NCBI GenBank assembly: GCA_021788795.1
Contig: JAJYKG010000130.1
Coordinates: 1 to 6,328 of the forward strand
Length of the DNA: 6,328 nucleotides
Source: Thermoplasmata archaeon
GTDB taxonomy: Archaea; Thermoplasmatota; Thermoplasmata; RBG-16-68-12
Reading direction: 5' to 3'
The translations under genes were made by a program, and so were the position numbers. This document shows, one piece after another, positions 5,114 to 6,328 of the stretch. Within the stretch, counting starts at the first letter, position 1. Each line of letters opens with the position of its first letter. The notes beneath the pieces are model-generated. The model was not told the DNA's origin, did no database searches, and saw only the letters and a program-made list of their open reading frames with translations.

Positions 5114-6154
5114 ATGCCGCGTCGGAACACCGAGGACCTGCAGGGCGCCCTGAAGGAGGCCCGGGACATCCTGACGACGGAGGGCAGGGACCTGCGGTCC
5201 CTGCTGTACCAGGACATCCTCCTCAACGCGCTGAAGTGCAAGCGCGACGAGCTCGACATCCTGGACCTCAAGGTGATCAACCGTGCCGTGGCGGAGTTCC
5301 GGCACGCGGCCCGCGTCTTCAAGCCGTACCGCGGCGTGCGCAAGGTCTCGATCTTCGGGTCCGCGCGCGTGAAGCCGACGACGCCGGAGTACCGGCTCGC
5401 GGTGGACCTGGGCCGCGCGCTCGTCGACGCGGGCTTCATGGTCATCACCGGGGCCGCGTCCGGGATCATGCAGGCCGGCATCGAGGGCGCGGGGGCAGAG
5501 CACAGCTTCGGCGTGAACATCCTCCTCCCCTTCGAGAAGGGGCCGCCCGCGGTCCTCCGGGACGATCCGAAGGTCGTGCGGTTCAAGTACTTCTTCACGC
5601 GCAAGGTGTTCTTCGTCATGGAGGCCGACGCGGTCGTGCTCTTCCCGGGCGGCTTCGGCACGCACGACGAGGGGTTCGAGGTGCTCACGCTCCTGCAGAC
5701 GGGCAAGGCGCCGCCCATGCCCGTGGTCCTCATGGAGCCGCCCGGGGAGCACTACTGGCGGTCGTGGGACCGGTTCGTGCGGACGGAGCTCCTGGGCCGC
5801 GGCTTCATCGCTCCCGAGGACGTCGACCTCTACCGAATCGCCGGGTCGCCCGAGGAAGCCACGGAGTGGATCACCTCGTACTACTCGACGTACCACTCCG
5901 CGCGGCAGGTGGGGGACCGGCTGGTCATCCGCCTCGAGAAGCGCCTCTCGGACCGGGCCCTCGCCGAGCTCAACGCGGCGTTCTCGGACCTCGTCGCGTC
6001 GGGGAAGATCGTCCGGACCGCGGCCCTCCCGGAGGAGGACGACGAGCCGGATCTCGCGTCGAAGCCCCGCATCGCGTTCCCCTACGACCGCGGGCGCGCG
6101 GGGCGCCTCAACGAGCTGATCCTCGCGATCAACCGCCTTGGCCGCGGGCGATAG
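5114..6154 (+). CDS. LOG-family protein, long form (nucleotide 5'-monophosphate phosphoribohydrolase-like)
   Basis: The product is 346 residues; the ATG is set by GGGGGAG (5101-5107). An N-terminal helical region (1-72) precedes a Rossmann-like core: VSIFGSAR (78-85), ITGAASGIMQAGIEGAGA (111-128), FFTRKVFFVMEADAVVLF (160-177) and the hallmark PGGFGTHDE (178-186). The Arg163-Lys164 pair and Glu186 correspond to the RK and Glu residues needed for hydrolysis of the base-ribose bond in characterised LOG enzymes. The C-terminal part (about 265-346) ends in GRLNELILAINRLG, an extension that the short (about 190-residue) LOG enzymes lack, so this is the long subgroup, often misannotated as lysine decarboxylase. 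Known LOG and PpnN proteins split nucleoside monophosphates to base and ribose 5-phosphate; which nucleotide is used here is unknown, and cytokinin production should not be assumed. It is soluble and cytoplasmic. It appears to be transcribed alone. Confidence 0.92.
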   Translation: MPRRNTEDLQGALKEARDILTTEGRDLRSLLYQDILLNALKCKRDELDILDLKVINRAVAEFRHAARVFKPYRGVRKVSIFGSARVKPTTPEYRLAVDLGRALVDAGFMVITGAASGIMQAGIEGAGAEHSFGVNILLPFEKGPPAVLRDDPKVVRFKYFFTRKVFFVMEADAVVLFPGGFGTHDEGFEVLTLLQTGKAPPMPVVLMEPPGEHYWRSWDRFVRTELLGRGFIAPEDVDLYRIAGSPEEATEWITSYYSTYHSARQVGDRLVIRLEKRLSDRALAELNAAFSDLVASGKIVRTAALPEEDDEPDLASKPRIAFPYDRGRAGRLNELILAINRLGRGR

Positions 6155-6174
6155 AGCGTCGCGACGGGGACGCT
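6155..6174 (+). terminator. Hairpin directly after the LOG stop, possible terminator
   Basis: AGCGTC (6155-6160) and GACGCT (6169-6174) pair across eight bases, beginning at the base after the stop. The palindrome CGTCGCGACG (6158-6167) overlaps it and gives an alternative fold. There is no T-tract, so function is uncertain. Confidence 0.3.
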
Positions 6175-6328
6175 CCCGGCGGGGTGCCCACCAGCGCTAG
6201 GCTCTGCTCCGATGGGCGTGCTGAGGAGGTGTGCTACACAAAGAATAGCGGAACTGGAGTGGAAGGTCGGTGGCGGGGACGCCGAGCACCTCGGTCAATT
6301 CGCCCTCCATCTGTATGTTCCCTGAGGA
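6175..6328. other. Right-end region without a convincing gene
   Basis: No recognised gene is visible. A 37-codon plus-strand frame (6212-6325) and a minus-strand frame open from the right edge to a TAG at about 6197 both exist, but neither shows a known motif or the G/C third-position bias of the other genes. The block 6231-6262 is clearly less GC-rich than the rest. A GAGGAGG at 6223-6229 resembles a ribosome site, but the GTG after it opens only five codons. Confidence 0.4.

Noticed and set aside
5114..6154. Lysine decarboxylase or cytokinin-producing enzyme as the specific call
   Set aside because: PGGxGT proteins were historically misnamed lysine decarboxylases; the sequence supports only the LOG nucleotide-hydrolase family, and cytokinin synthesis is not implied in this organism.
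6212..6325. A 37-codon plus-strand frame at the right edge
   Set aside because: It has no ribosome site before its ATG, no G/C third-position bias and no recognisable motif; its length is compatible with chance.

Overview
This is a GC-rich window (coding third positions almost all G or C) that most resembles a high-GC archaeon, probably an uncultured Thermoplasmatota lineage. The assignment is an inference. It rests on weak TATA-like elements about 25 bp upstream of several starts, starts that look leaderless mixed with starts that have a Shine-Dalgarno sequence, a membrane-anchored exported protein rich in N-glycosylation sequons, a double zinc-ribbon protein, and single-gene spacing. No rRNA, tRNA, CRISPR array or transposase is visible. 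A high-GC bacterium cannot be excluded.

Left part (1-2721): a Rieske-type [2Fe-2S] ferredoxin gene runs off the left edge on the minus strand. A 220-bp divergent intergenic region with two perfect inverted repeats separates it from a gene for a membrane-anchored, eight-cysteine exported protein of unknown function. Next come a 99-residue cysteine- and histidine-rich protein and, 15 bases after its stop, a stand-alone FAD/NAD(P)H ferredoxin-reductase-like flavoprotein. The flavoprotein, the Cys-rich small protein and the Rieske ferredoxin are plausible parts of an electron-transfer chain, but only the flavoprotein and the Rieske protein are recognised families.

Middle part (2722-3992): a 157-residue helical protein of unknown function has its own TATA-like box and a strong ribosome binding site. 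It converges on a minus-strand universal stress protein (UspA fold) with a complete ATP-binding loop, whose likely start is a TTG. A perfect dyad lies just upstream of the UspA promoter.

Right part (3993-6328): a 339-residue protein has two N-terminal four-cysteine zinc ribbons and an internal Gly/Met-rich segment. It is followed by a full-length long-form LOG-family nucleotide phosphoribohydrolase homologue of 346 residues. The last 174 bases carry a hairpin after the LOG stop and no convincing gene.

The genes mostly appear to be independent transcription units. The only tight pair is the small Cys-rich gene plus the flavoprotein. I found no clear new defence or mobile system. The most interesting candidates are the Cys/His-rich protein paired with the reductase and the exported eight-cysteine protein that is divergent from the Rieske gene.
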